The notes under the pieces: model-generated | The model's database searches: none | What the model was told of the DNA's origin: nothing | Seen by the model: the letters and a program-made list of their open reading frames with translations, nothing else | From: Saposhnikovia divaricata | Taxonomy: Eukaryota; Streptophyta; Magnoliopsida; Apiales; Apiaceae | DNA length: 64,000 nt | Assembly (NCBI GenBank): GCA_036435485.1 | Contig: CM071600.1 | Span: 62,617,546-62,681,545 of the forward strand | Direction: 5' to 3' | Translations under genes and position numbers: made by a program | Part shown: in pieces, positions 47,501-59,118 of the stretch | How positions within the stretch are numbered: the stretch's first letter is position 1 | How the letters are laid out: each line of letters starts with the position of its first letter

Positions 47501-48495
47501 TCTACCTCTCCCTTAGCCAGTGTCCTACTCCTTTGCAGTTCCTGCACATTTATACAAATGTGAGAACCACATCCGGTATCCAATACCCAAGATGTAGAAG
47601 TAGACAAATTGACTTCTATTACATAAATACCTGAAGTAGAAGTCTGGCCAGCAGCCTTCTTCTTCTTAAGTTCTTCCAAATATGCATGACAGTTTCTCCT
47701 CCAGTGTCCCGGTTTACCACAGTGGTGACAATCACCCTTTTCGACACCTCCTTTGGGCTTGGTAGCCTTCTTGGGAGCAGAATTAGGATTGGCAGCAGAT
47801 TTGGACACATTCCTCTTCTTATTGCCCTTCCACTTTCTTTTCCCCTTGGCACCTCCTTTGTTCACCATCAGCATGGGAGTAGGAGATTCCTTCTGAATGT
47901 TGGTTTCAGCAGTTCTTAACATGCCCAACAATTCAGTGGGTGTCTTATCTATCTCATTCATGTTGTAGTTCATAACGAATTGAGAAAAGTTCTTGTTAAG
48001 TGATTGTAAGATCAAATCTATTTGAGCCTCCGGACCAATCGGGAAGCCCAAGGTACTTAGTTGTTCAATGTACCCAATCATCTTAAGAACGTGTGGTCCA
48101 ACCGGGTCTCGCTCTCCCTGTTTGCAAGCATACAAAGCCTTGCTAGTATCATATCTCTCCTGGCGAGCTTGTCCCTCAAACATGCTTTTGAGGTGCTCAA
48201 TTATTTCAAAAGCATTCATCAATTCATGTTGCTTTTGAATTTCAGGAGCCATGCATGCAAGCATAAGGCATGACACATCAGTTGAGTCATCCAAATGCTT
48301 CTGATAAGCATTTTGCTCGGCACGTGTGGCTCCAGCAGGAAGAGGATTTGGGTGAGGAACTTCAATGGCATACAGCTTTCGCTCCTGCCTGAGGACAATC
48401 CTCAAGTTCCTAAACCAATCTAGGAAGTTTGTCCCTGTCAGCTTTTCCTTTTCTAGGACTGATCGTATCGAAAAGTGGTTTGTGTTGTTTGCCAT
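44533..48495 (-). CDS. Copia gag-pol polyprotein, intact
   Basis: 1320 residues from ATG at 48495 in a single frame. Gag with knuckle CHHCGKPGHWRRNC (256-269); protease WVLDTG (D306); integrase zinc site H441, H446, C472, C475 and catalytic D502, D565, E601 (35 residues between the last two); reverse transcriptase QMDVKTAFLNG (905-915) and YVDD (992-995); RNase H D1165, E1206, D1244. Gag and pol are fused without stop or shift, as is usual for most plant Copia. No lesion seen, and the LTRs are nearly identical, so this copy could be mobile if expressed. Confidence 0.96.
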   Translation of the reverse strand: MANNTNHFSIRSVLEKEKLTGTNFLDWFRNLRIVLRQERKLYAIEVPHPNPLPAGATRAEQNAYQKHLDDSTDVSCLMLACMAPEIQKQHELMNAFEIIEHLKSMFEGQARQERYDTSKALYACKQGERDPVGPHVLKMIGYIEQLSTLGFPIGPEAQIDLILQSLNKNFSQFVMNYNMNEIDKTPTELLGMLRTAETNIQKESPTPMLMVNKGGAKGKRKWKGNKKRNVSKSAANPNSAPKKATKPKGGVEKGDCHHCGKPGHWRRNCHAYLEELKKKKAAGQTSTSGIYVIEVNLSTSTSWVLDTGCGSHICINVQELQRSRTLAKGEVDLRVGNGAKVAALAVGTYHLSLPTGLILELENCLYVPSICRNIISVSCLDKKGFSFTFKDNGCSFGLNDITYGVAQLFNGLYVLNLDTPILNVNNKRLKTNDSNQTYLWHCRLGHINEKRISKLHQDGFLDQFDFESYDECEACLLGKMTKAPFTGQGKRATVRLELIHSDVCGPMRSMARGGYFYFITFTDDFSRYGYVYLLKNKSEAFEKFKEYKAEVEKQIGESIKTLRSDRGGEYLSHEFKNYLRECGIVSQLTPPGTPQWNGVSERRNRTLLDMVRSMMSQADLPISFWGYALETAAYTLNRVPTKTVQQTPYEIWTEKRQSMSFMKVWGCEAFVKRLTSDKLGPKSEKCNFVGYPKETKGYSFYSPSENKVIVARTAVFLERELVSRKDSGRKIDLDEDREPLDNIEPEGEHEQEIQDNIAQETQVVRRSSRIRHESKRNYGFLLTQNDDVMLIDQDEPLTYQDAMNSPDSERWQEAMNSEMDSMYENQVWTLVDPPEGVKPIECKWIFKKKIDMEGKLQTYKARLVAKGFKQIHGIDYDETFSPVAMIKSIRILLAIAAYYDYEIWQMDVKTAFLNGSLEEDVYMTQPEGFGNPKDAGKVCKLHRSIYGLKQASRRWNIRFDEIVKGFGFIQNVDEPCVYKRVSGSHVAFLVLYVDDILLIGNDIPSLQAVKTWLGQSFSMKDLGEATYILGIRIYRDRSRRLIGLSQSTYIDKILHRFGMQDAKGGYVPISHGITISKENGPKSLDDKDRMSKIPYASAIGSIMYAMICTRPDVSYALSMTSRYQSNPGEGHWTAVKNILKYLKRTKDSFLVYGGEEKLTVKGYTDASFQIDRDDSVSQSGFVFCLNGGAVSWKSLKQDTVADSTMESEYIAACEAAKEAVWIRKFITVLGVVPSIADPIDLYCDNNGAIAQAKEPRAHSRTKHILRRYHLIREINDRGDIHICKVHTDDNIADPLTKALSQQKHECHISSMGIRYMGNWL

Positions 48496-50467
48496 TTATT
48501 ATCTACAATTTTGTAAAAGCGCATAAAATGAGTTAGTTTGCATGTTTCGTAAAACCAATTATGTTCAAGTTGATTTATAGCATATTCGTAATATACCTCC
48601 CACTATTTTTATCAAATTAATAGCCCTTACTATCAATTCGGAAAATGGTTCCCATAAAACCTTTCTTAGTGAGCCAAGATCCATATTTCATCATATTTTA
48701 AGTCAGCTTTGGCTTTCCTCTTAAATATGATTATTTAGGTAGACCGTTATGTCAATTATATCGTATATAACTCTTGGATAGCTTAGTGAACAACATATTG
48801 CTCCGATCTATCTAATAGATTTCACTAAACTTTATGCTTATAAGTTCATAATCCTATTATGACGACTTATTTAAGTTGGACCCAACAATAACAATTTAAG
48901 TAAGCTTGTTTACTTAATCACATCTCACCACGATAAAAGAGAAGCCCTTGCTTTGGCAAATCCACTCCTCAATGATCTAGGATTTAATGAGTGTTATTTG
49001 TTGGAAAGCATCTGTTTAACTTAATATTTCTTAAGGGATTTTTAGAAAAATTTAACGATCTTGATCGTTTGTTTAAATCTTAAATCGTTACAGATTTTAT
49101 CTTGTTTAAACATGGCATATGTGTCGTATCTAATACATACATTCTAAAATATCCATACATCCATGCATCCATTCATATATCTAATATATCCATGCATCAT
49201 ATGTAAAGTGCAGTTACGCAAAATTAAACGTGCAATGGTTATGGCCCGATCCTATGCGATCTTTTCGAGCTAATGAAAAGATCAAGGTCAATCTATGGTT
49301 GTAATAACTAATTATTACAAACTTCTTCATTGCTTCCAAAGCCTCCATTGATTGCCTCCAAGCTCGTTTTGAAATACATTACAAAAGAACTCGAGTTGCA
49401 TTCGAGAAATAATAATTACAAGAATAACGACATGCAAGTCGTATTTAATTATTACAGACCATAAATAAAATTAAAACATTTATTCTACGGGTCTTTAGGC
49501 CATAACCAATGCACCATGCTCATATAACAATTATAGACATTTTATCATGATCATATCATAGATAACAATTAATATTTTAACTCCTTAATTTAAATACCTA
49601 ATTATTTAAAAGGAATTAAAATAAATAAATCAAATTTAATTAATTAAATTCGAATTAATATAATTAACTAATTAAAAATTTAATCTGAATAAAAAAAAAT
49701 TAAATCGAAATTAATTAATCAAAATTCGAATTTAATAATAATATTCAAATTCATAATTTAAATATATTATTAAAATTCGAAATTAAATTAATTAATAAAA
49801 TTTTGAATTAATAATAATTTTTAAATCCATGATTTAAATATTCAAATATTAACACTTTAATCATTTAGGAATCTAATGATTAATACCAATAAGTCTAACA
49901 TGGCAACTATTGAATTATTAAAGCAAAAGCAAAAAGAAAAAGCTAAAATAAAAAAATTAGAATTAATTAACACTAATAATAGAACACAGCACGCCAAGAT
50001 TTACTACTGACACTACTAAGACGCGCATGTGAAACATGCGCTACACCTGCCAAAACTGTGATACGCATGTCGTACATGCGCAACACCTGCTTTCTCCGGG
50101 TGATGCGCATGTCCGACATGCGCAACCCGTCTGTAATTCCTGTTGCGCATTACCAGAATGCGCAACACCTGTACATGCAGTTTTTGGCAGAACCTGTAGA
50201 TTGCTCCAGAAACTTGCAGAAAAATTTATTTTCAGTTTTAATCAATTCTAAAATTATGCCAATGATGTGATTAACATATCTAACATATAATACATCATCC
50301 AAAACATGTTATAACAATTTATAACATCATACAAACAATCATAACAATTTATAAAATCTTTTGTATGTTAAAATGAAGCATGACAAAAATTCATAAAATT
50401 TATGTATGATTCATTTTCAAGAACAAAACACCAAATCATCCTTTTATACATGTAGCTCTGATACCAT
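48496..50467 (-). other. Long 5' leader of the Copia element
   Basis: Nearly 2 kb between the primer site and the gag ATG, mostly AT-rich (runs of AATTAATT-type at 49560-49850). No gene. It contains four regularly spaced hairpins near its start (about 50022-50162). Confidence 0.8.
50022..50165. repeat. Four CpG-rich hairpins, period about 40 bp, in the Copia leader
   Basis: Plus-strand units GCGCATGT-gaa-ACATGCGC, CGCATGT-cgt-ACATGCG, GCGCATGT-ccg-ACATGCGC and GCGCAT-taccaga-ATGCGC start near 50023, 50064, 50104 and 50144. Three are followed by (CA)ACACCTG or TACACCTG. They stand out sharply in an AT-rich leader. Confidence 0.85.
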
Positions 50468-52071
50468 TGTTGGAATTCGGGCATAATAACGCAACGGAAA
50501 TAACGTAAATAACAATTAAAAACGAATTCCAAAACCCGGATCCATGTATAAAATGATGATCATGGTATAAAAATTCTCAAGAACAAGATTGTACCTTGTT
50601 TAAGCTTTCCAATGGATGACAAATGGAGATCCTAGCTTGTTGATTTGAGAGCTAAAATTATAACTCCTCCACCGGTATCCACACTAGAATGCTTGCTTGA
50701 ATCGTCGAACGATTTCGCCACGGGACGAGGTACTAGCCAAAAATAAATAACCTTTGATGTGTTCTTGACTTAACTTGATTTTTCCCCTTTGTTTCTCTCT
50801 TGTATAAACTGAATTTTCAGTTCCTCTCTTGTTATGTGACTTGCCAACACTTGGCTTTTATAGAAAAACAAAGCCAAATGGAGCCTAAAACAATTAGGCC
50901 ATTTTATTTAAACAAATCTTATTTATTTAAATAAATAAATTAAGTCATACTTAATTAATCAAATAAGTCAAGAAAATACATCTTCAAATTTTATCTTTAA
51001 CTAATCAAGTCTCACTTAATTAATTTTATAAAATTCGAATTATTATTTATTATTAATTTAAATTCATAATTTAAATTATTATTAATTTAAATTCATAAAA
51101 TAAATTAATTTCCCTTTTAAACATTCTATGTGTGTGACCCTGTAGGTTATTATTTAATTGGCAACAATTTTATTCTTTAATAAAATTGTAAACAATAAGC
51201 GGCGTCTAGTAACACATTATTGCTACCCAATTAAACAATAATTAAATCAACGATTCAATCAACCTTTTATGACTAATGTTCCATGTAATATAATCCCTTT
51301 AAATCATGATATTATAGATTAAACTCGAGGCATGTAATGTGTCATCCTCTTCATAATTTAATCTTCATTTTCTTGATCGATGAGTAGACTATTTAATCAA
51401 ATCAACATTTGAGCATGGCCATGCATTTCATAGTCTCACTCAAACAAGAGGCCGATAATATCACTCCTTTATCAGGAGATTTAAATCCCATCTAGATCGT
51501 TCATATTTCTCACATGATTCATAATATATCCGATATTCACCTTTATCATTATCCGGTTAAAGATAACTTTTGACGAATTCAAAATATATTAATTCTCATG
51601 TAGAATTATAACGACTTCAGGTCTAAGGATCATTACACCATTATCACTGTGAGAATACATATGACACATTTATTATTATTATTTACCATGATGTATCTCA
51701 CGGTGGGTCTGTCCAGTACCCTGTACTCGTACAGTTACCTATGCATTGCTTTTAGTATCTGCATACTTATGACCAATGAGATGTGGTCATCTTGTCAATA
51801 AACATACTAGCCTTAATGTATTATTATTGTCCTAAGTAATAATAATACTCGGCTAGGGACATTTAAGAATATGATACAGTCATTATATAATCTCATGTTC
51901 AAGTCACATACTTGCAACTACATAATTTGTATCAAGATTCCAAGGACATTTATTATACTTTATTTATTTCGCAGTAAATAAAGCCAATAATAAATATATA
52001 TATCAAATATATAAAATCACTCAAACACAAATATAATTGATTGTATCGACTCTAGGGCACCAATACTAACA
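50468..52071 (-). mobile_element. 5' LTR of the Copia element
   Basis: Transcription on the minus strand would start downstream of TATAAAAG (50862-50855). The primer site begins one base after the LTR end. Confidence 0.92.
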
Positions 52072-52076
52072 GTTTC

Positions 52077-52200
52077 GAAATGGGATTGTACGAGTATTTA
52101 TAGGTAGATTTTATCATGTATTTCTCAGTATAACAAACCTTTTAGCCTTGTGAAGTTGTGATCCGTTGTGATGAAGTCTCTTTCTATCTATTTATTAGGA
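52077..52200 (-). promoter_or_regulatory. Orphaned promoter of the broken secreted-protein gene
   Basis: TATA box CTATAAATAC on the minus strand (52103-52094). Removing the Copia element and one GTTTC copy would place this TATA about 48 bases before the displaced ATG at 42892, a normal plant core-promoter spacing with a short leader. Inference from geometry only. Confidence 0.5.
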
Positions 52201-52878
52201 GTATTATTTTTTGCAGTTATGGTGATTTTTTTATTTATTTTTTTGCTTTAGCTATGGTGATTTTGACTGCGTGATTTAATTAGAAATATGTTTAAATGTA
52301 GACATGAAAAAATATAGAAATATCCTAAGATTATCTTTTCCAGCCGGTAAAAAAAATTAATCCATAAAATATGATATTTTAAAAAAATATATGATTTATA
52401 ATATTATAAATAATAATATTTTGAGAAAAATGTTTCTACAGTTAACTTTAGGAGAATTTCCCAAAGTTAATCTTTAAAAACATTTGAGTGTTAACTTTTA
52501 TTTATATGGGCCCCGCAGGGGCATTAAAGGTGTGTATTTTTTTTTTAGGAAACTATACGATGTGTCATTATTTCAGTGGTTAACTATAAAAAATTCTTCT
52601 ATAATTAACTATAGGATGATTAAAGGATCATTAAGCCCTAATATTTTTATACTCGGATTATAATCTCGAAATTGTAATACCGCTAAACAAATATGGACTT
52701 AGTACAAAACCCTGTGTATCCTAAAAGAGTTTACTTGTATGAATTGACTTGTTACTTGTTTTGGGAAACTTAATTCATGCATTAATGATGACTAGTTGTT
52801 TTGGGAAACTTAATTCACGAATTAATATTGTCTTTATTACCGGTCTCTTTTCACTTTTTCATTATATAGTCTTGTAAT
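52201..52878. other. Intergenic sequence with a 40-bp tandem repeat
   Basis: AT-rich, no gene. A segment containing TTGTTTTGGGAAACTTAATT is repeated head to tail at about 52756 and 52796. The last eight bases (CTTGTAAT, 52871-52878) are the target duplication of the following hAT element. Confidence 0.5.
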
Positions 52879-53392
52879 TAGGTTTGTCAACGGGTCGGAT
52901 TCGAATCGAATCACCCTAAATTCATATCCAAAATTGTTTAGATTTTTTGGATTCGGATCGGATCAGATGAAGAGTTGGATATCTTTTAATCGTTCTATAT
53001 CCGATCCGTTCGGATTTTGGGTTATCGGATCGGACCTCGGATCCATTTAATAAATTTTTAAAAATAACATTTTTATTTTTTAATTTAAAAAATAATATTT
53101 TAAAATTTTTTGAAGAAATAAAAATTAGAATTATGACATATATATTGACAAATCCAAATTTCTATTTCAAAATAATATTATTTATAAATTATATATATTA
53201 TATATGTTTTTTAATATATATTATATATTATATATTATATAAAATATATAATAAATATAATATATTCGGATCGGATCATACAAAATCCATATTCGCTCAT
53301 TATCGGATCGGATCCTTATCGGATCGGATTTTTTTTGGAAGGATTCATACCCTCTAATTTAGTTACGGATCGGATCGGATATCACAGGCCTA
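52879..53392. mobile_element. Second non-autonomous hAT element, 514 bp
   Basis: Starts TAGGTTTGTCAACGG and ends with the complement of TAGGCCTGTGATATCC. Perfect 8-bp target duplication CTTGTAAT (52871-52878 and 53393-53400). Both subterminal regions are rich in GGATCGGATC-type repeats; the centre is very AT-rich. No coding capacity. Confidence 0.88.
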
Positions 53393-53400
53393 CTTGTAAT

Positions 53401-54550
53401 GATGACTAGTTGATTTTTATTTAATTGCTATTTGTGCTAAAAAAAGAAAATTTAAAAAAAGTATTAAATATCTCAAAAAAAAAAATTCAAATCTTTTTCA
53501 AATAATTACGTGGCTAAATTCTATTGGCTCTATTCTAGTTAATAATAATGAGTCCCCGTATATTTGAAAAACGTAACATTGCTCATTTTAAAAATAAAAA
53601 TATTGAATAAATATAGAATTAAATATGCTAAGATTGCCTTATACGTCCTAGTAAAAAAAATATGAAAACGAAATATATATGAACTATGGGTGTAAATGCA
53701 TCATCATTTTAATTATGGAAAACCATAGCCCCGAGACCAACAAGATCAGTCCTAGATAAATTGGACTTAAAACAGAGTTTGCATGTCTTTAACTCCTTTT
53801 TTTTCATAGTTCCATGTTCGGCCCAATTTTTACTGATCTCGACTAATTTGAAGAAATACTAACACACCCGTATTCAGTCTTAACTTACCAACGTTTTATT
53901 CATTTAATTTAAATTGTCTTTTGGGAAAAAAACGTGTGATCTCGAATCTTGTTTTCAAACGTTCAAATTATAAAACCAACATTTTTCGTAGATACAAAAT
54001 TGCATTCTCTTATTTTCTCGAATCTTGTTTTTTTTTTCAAAAATACGTGTAAAAATTATAAAATTACGATTTTTTTTGTTTTTTTTTTGTAAAGTTATGA
54101 TTTTGCAACCACATGAAAGAGGATGCAATCAAATGAAACCTCAAATACAACCAAAAGTAAACTCAATTATTTTTCAGAAAAATGTAAAAATAAGTTATAT
54201 TTGATTACTTTTGGTTGCAACCCGTATTTTTTGCAAATATTTTCTAGAATATAGTAAAATTGCAAAAAAAAAAACTTAAAAATTAATATTTTTGATAATT
54301 TATCTAATTTATTTTCAAAATAAAATTATATTTAAATTTTTTCTGAATATAAATACTTATTTTTAAAAAATTAGAAACAGGGCAAAATTTAAGGAGGAAG
54401 ACCTTGAGATTCATCGGATAAAATTAAACTATTTCTTATTCGGAACCTCCAATGGGCCTAAACTGATTGAAAATGTCAATCTCCAAGCACATCCCACAAC
54501 ATTTTGGAGGCTTAAACCACCCGGGATTCGGGTTTATTGAAAAGTATATA
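53401..54550. other. AT-rich intergenic sequence
   Basis: No gene seen. It contains homopolymer T runs and an imperfect inverted repeat around ACCAAAAGTAA / TTACTTTTGGT (about 54160-54220), too weak to call an element. Confidence 0.4.
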
Positions 54551-54767
54551 GGGAGTGTTTGGTGGAACTTTTTTCTAGAATAAATCAACTTATTTTAAGA
54601 CTAAGTTAGAGATTCCTAACTTTTCAACTTATTTTTCAATTTATTTTTGCAACTTATTGAATCTCAAATATACATTAAATATTTGTATTAAAAAATTATC
54701 AAAATATAAAATTTTTACCCGAAAATAAGTCAATAAATCCGTAAAAAAAGTTTTGCCAAACAGACAC
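54551..54767. mobile_element. Short MITE candidate, 217 bp
   Basis: Left GGGAGTGTTTGGTGGAACTTTT and right (complement) GTGTCTGTTTGGCAAAACTTTT are imperfect inverted repeats of a type common in plant MITEs. ATA occurs on both sides as a possible 3-bp duplication. AT-rich, non-coding. Confidence 0.55.
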
Positions 54768-55612
54768 ATAGATATTTACGTATATAATCTGTGTGTGACA
54801 TTCTTCAATTGACGGTGGTATTTAGCTATATCCAAAGGCTCACCAAAATGTCGAACTATGACTTTAGAATTCTACTTAACGAAGCAAATTGTTTTCACAT
54901 ATTACGTACTATTTAAATTTAAATTATTTTATTATTTCTATTAAATTTGCCTTAAAACGCATATGATCTTTTGTTGGAAAGAATGAAAAATTGAGGTAAA
55001 AATTTCAGGCAGATATCTACAAATTGATCGGGGCAATATGAAGGGCTGTCAAAATGAAATTCTATTAACTTAAAGTTGCATTGCCGAAAGGCCTAAACCA
55101 AACCGGCATTGTCACAATGAGAAAATTAGAAAAAATAGATTAGCACTGCTCGAAAGAAAAGAAACAAACCACCCGATTTCGAGGATTGGAACCCTTTTTT
55201 ATTCAGAATAGTTTCTCGAAAAAACTCAAATTTACAAGGTATTATTGTGACCGCCTTTTTCAAATGCAAAAATGTGGTTGATTGCAAGATTTCAATCAAT
55301 AACTGTGTATATCAAAATGACATGGTCTCTGATGGGTAATTTTACTTGAGCATTTGATAAAAGAAGTTATAACTTTAATCCAATACAAGGAACAGATGCC
55401 TTAGGCAAATGATCAGGATTTAGTAAACACAAGATCAGATGTAAATATAAGCTGAAATGAGTGCAAAGGAGTTTATTTATGGAAATGTGGGTAACTAGCA
55501 CCCATTGTACGCGGCATATTGGCTTAAATATTACCCAGCATAATCAGAATGGTGTGCCAAAATCTTGTATTTTCTGAGCTGATTAGTCGTGTGCATTTGA
55601 ATTAGAGGACCT
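54768..55612. other. Intergenic / 3' flank of the ABCC gene
   Basis: No gene recognised. The part nearest 55612 would hold the 3' untranslated region of the minus-strand transporter gene. Confidence 0.4.
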
Positions 55613-56840
55613 TCATGTATACTCCGCTACAAGCTTTGAGAATGAAGAAGACTTGCATTGTAATAACCTTGAGGGAGAATCATATTCCTTTACGAGGCCT
55701 TCAAAAAAATTAGTGAATACAATCAATAGCAGGGAGGAATTAAGCTTTACTAACTTCTGGAGTAAAGCGGTTATGAAAATAAATGTGTCTGTGTTTTTTG
55801 AGGAGAACAGTAATTGAATATACCATTACTAAAAAGCAAGACCATGTCGCTGTCAAGAACAGAAGTGATACGATGTGCAATGGTGACAACGGTACAATCA
55901 GAAAAGTGATGCTTAAGAGTTTGTTGAATAAGATTATCAGTGTCTGTGTCCACTGAAGCGGTTGCTTCATCAAGGATCAACACCTTACTTCTCTTGAGGA
56001 GTACTCGCCCAACACAAACAAGCTGTCTTTGACCCATGCTCCAATTCTCTCCGTTCTCATGAACTGTAGGCATTGTTTTTACAAAACAGGCATCCACATC
56101 AATATAATGTACGGTAGTAAGAACCCTATACATAAATGAGGACAGAAGTGAGTTTGGAAAGAAATATCGACAAACCATCAGAATCCAACTTCCTTTCCAT
56201 CTTCCTGACTACATCTCGAAGTTGACATTTATCCAGAGTCTACAAGTGAATAGTAAAATGTTTTCAAAGCATGTATGGGTTATCATTCAACCATAAACTA
56301 AAAGGAAAAGATAGACACTCACATCCCATATTTGTGCATCTGTGTACTGCTCAAGTGGGTCTAAATTGCTTCGTATAGTTCCTTGAAACATGGTTGGATC
56401 TTGAGGAATAATACTAAGTCTTGATCTCAAATCTTGGAGTCCAATAGATGAGATATCAATACCATCAATGACAATAGAACCAGTTGTAGGTTCAACTACC
56501 CGAAAAAGTGCTTGTGTAAGAGTTGATTTCCCACTTCCGGTTCTTCCAACGATACCAGTTTTCTTCCCTGCTGGAAAGGTGCATGTCACACCATGTAGCA
56601 CAGGTGGCAAATGCGGAGCATACTGAATCTGCAATTTATGAATACAAATTTCTCCTCTCGGCGGCCAAGAACTATCTGGCCGGTTTTCTTTTATGATAAG
56701 AGGAGCTTCACTAGGAATGGTCATATATTGAAGAATTCTTTCCACTGATATCATTTTATTTTCCCAATGGCATAAACACCATATAACTCCGGACAGGTTT
56801 CCATTTAAGGTGAGTCCGTTGGGACAATCAGATTGTGGCC
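55613..56840 (-). CDS. ABCC last four exons: end of TMD2 and NBD2
   Basis: First of these exons (56840-56323) goes from GLTLN through [13 protein letters not shown] to Walker [10 protein letters not shown], ending DAQIWD before donor GTGAGT. Then 56239-56176 ([19 protein letters not shown]), 56063-55824 ([12 protein letters not shown] signature, [12 protein letters not shown]alker [11 protein letters not shown] switch region) and 55698-55613 (GLVKEYDSP…[10 protein letters not shown], stop TGA 55615-55613). These match the ABCC C-terminus in full length and phase. The preceding TMD2 exon is absent. Confidence 0.82.
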
Positions 56841-57801
56841 CTGCGATTTATGTATTTATTCATTAATATTATTACTAATTCATAGACAAAGACCAAACAT
56901 AATGTTAAAACTACATAGCTTTAGCCTTAACTGTAGAGTTTTGCTAGAACAGTTGCATTATTTTGATCTAGATTATACAAACCATTAACAGAAGTTGGTT
57001 GGCTTGACAAACCTTGTAATTTTCGTCTATCTTGCAAGCTTTCTCAGCTAAGAGATTAACATCACAATTACCTTCCCCATACTTCTTGGATCAGACAAGA
57101 TGAATTTTTCTTTAGGATTGCAATTACGTCCCAAGAGTATGAACTAAATTCATAATGTCATCATAGCAAACTGATAGTTGAATAAGCGTTTCAAGTAGGG
57201 GAATAAGCTCAGTTTCAATGGGATGAAAATAGTGGTCCCTGTGATCTCAGAAGTCAGATCACAACTCTTACACTTCCGTGAGGAGTGGTTATAAGTTTTT
57301 TTTTCGTGAAATTAAAAAAATTTGAATTTATCATGCTATATATTGTAAGTTCAGAGTTGTTAAAAATAAATTTGGTTAGTGGCACTAAATATCTCAAAGG
57401 CAAGTTGCAAAATCTTGGTACATCAAAACATAATATATGCGCTACATGAACTTTGAGATTTTTGGAGGATCCGTGGAATAAAAAGAACTCCAGTACAAAA
57501 TCTCATTTGCTTTTAGACTTTTGTAACCATTAGGCAAGTTTGAAGACAATGGACAATTCTTTCAGCTTTTACACTTTCGTACCCACTTAAGTTGCTCATT
57601 TACGCAGCAATTAACATTAACTTGTTCGTTATTCTTTTGTTTTCTTTGCAATTCATGAATTTCATAACAAAAGATTTGTTCGTATTTTCTATTTAAGAAG
57701 TTGCAATGAAACAAGAGTAGCTGAATTTTCCTACAATGTGTAAAGACGCGAAAGCGGAATCTGATAAAAAGGATCACAGCCCTAAAAGTTACAAGTATTA
57801 C

Positions 57802-59118
57802 CTGATACCAGCTGGAGGCAAAAATCAAGGGGATGAATAAGACCAAAACTTCCCAGGAAACTGTAGACATCACGGCAATAACTCCCACAAGTTGGACCGT
57901 ATCAGAAATAAGGCTTTGAAGCAGGGATGGTATACGAGTCTCCACAACACTTTGATCAGTTGAACACTATATGGGAGAAAATGGATCTAAATAGTCGGTT
58001 AAATAAAATTGAGACAGACAGACACTATTGTGCTATACCTTGTGCAAATTCTTAGACGCCTTTTGGATCATGAGATTTGAACCCTGTTAATAGGAATCGG
58101 AATGAGATTTCAATACAAAAAAAGTATTAGAATCTCATTCCCATTTATCGGATTCGAATCCCATGATCCAAATGACAGCTTAAAATCACCTCATTTGGAA
58201 CATACATTAAAAAATTGCCATAAAATATTTAGTCGCACATGGACACATACCCACGAGTGCTCGAGTCCTGTGACATAAATTGTTGATTTATAATAAGTAA
58301 TTCATGAAAAGAAAAGAAAAGTGAAATGATCACTTACTCGGTTGAGAATTCTCCCGGCAGGTGTAGCATCAAAAAATGACATAGGAGCACGGAAAATGGT
58401 CTCAAGCATATTTTTGAAAAGTATGGTTGTAGTTTTATAGCTCGTGGCTACAACAAGCGAGTTCACCGCGAGGCTACATAAACATATACCAAAAGTGAAG
58501 GATGCATAGACGGTCATTGGCATGGATTCATTAATAACAGGCTTTACAATCTTTGATGATGGCGCTGCCCATGCCAACCAGTAATTGCTCCCTATCTGAA
58601 GAATTTGTAAGATGATTGAGGCCAGAATCACAAGAATCACTAGAGCTCCTCCATATGCAGTTGTGATGTATTTCCAATAGACTAGAAACCTGACTCTACC
58701 ACTCTACGAGCTGTGTTGGTACTAAACCAGCAGCTCCCCCCTCATCATCTACTTTGTCATTCAAATATTCATTACTGAAGACACTCTCCGTGTTCTTAGC
58801 AGAAACAGGTGTTGTCCTGTTGAAAGACAGAGCTGCATCTTGTGCACCAACAAGTTGTATGAAATCGGAACTTGGAACTAGAATATCATCATACTTTCCA
58901 ACTTGTATGGTCCTTCCATTTTTCATGACCTAACAAGAAATTCAAGGTAGTAATAAGATTTCATATAGTAAGGAAATTTGATGATCTGGAAATTAAATAA
59001 AATAAAAAGAAGAGTTTATTACTGCACTGACCACAATTAGATCAGCAGCGTTTAAGAACTCAACTTGATGAGTAACATAAATAACTGTTTTCTCGCTTAG
59101 AAGGCCAAGCAAAACTTC
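57802..59118 (-). pseudogene. ABCC exons 2-4 (end of NBD1, start of TMD2)
   Basis: Exon 2 (59118-59032, 29 codons, EVLLGLLSEKTVIYVTHQVEF…). Exon 3 (58929-58338) starts VMKNGRTIQVGKYDDIL and after the frameshift continues FLVYWKYITTAYGG to GRILNR. Its 592 bases are one more than a multiple of three although both ends are phase 0, as expected after loss of 17 bases. Exon 4 (57966-57802) runs CSTDQSVVETRIPS…SSWYQ. A 125-bp MITE lies in the intron between exons 3 and 4. Confidence 0.75.
58055..58179. mobile_element. Tourist-like MITE in an ABCC intron, 125 bp
   Basis: Near-complete hairpin: GACGCCTTTTGGATCATGAG at the left and GCTGTCATTTGGATCATGGG (complement) at the right, with arms paired almost to the centre. 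The 3-bp target duplication TTA (58052-58054 and 58180-58182) fits PIF/Harbinger. Confidence 0.85.

Larger units (their letters stand above)
42915..52071 (-). mobile_element. Complete, probably young Ty1/Copia retrotransposon, 9157 bp
   Basis: LTRs of exactly 1604 bp (42915-44518 and 50468-52071), TGTTAG…AACA on the minus strand, differ at about four positions by eye. Perfect 5-bp target duplication GTTTC (42910-42914 and 52072-52076). Primer site TGGTATCAGAGC (complement at 50456-50467), polypurine tract GCAAGTGGGAGAT, and one open gag-pol frame. It has all visible parts of an autonomous element. Lineage within Copia not assigned. Confidence 0.95.
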
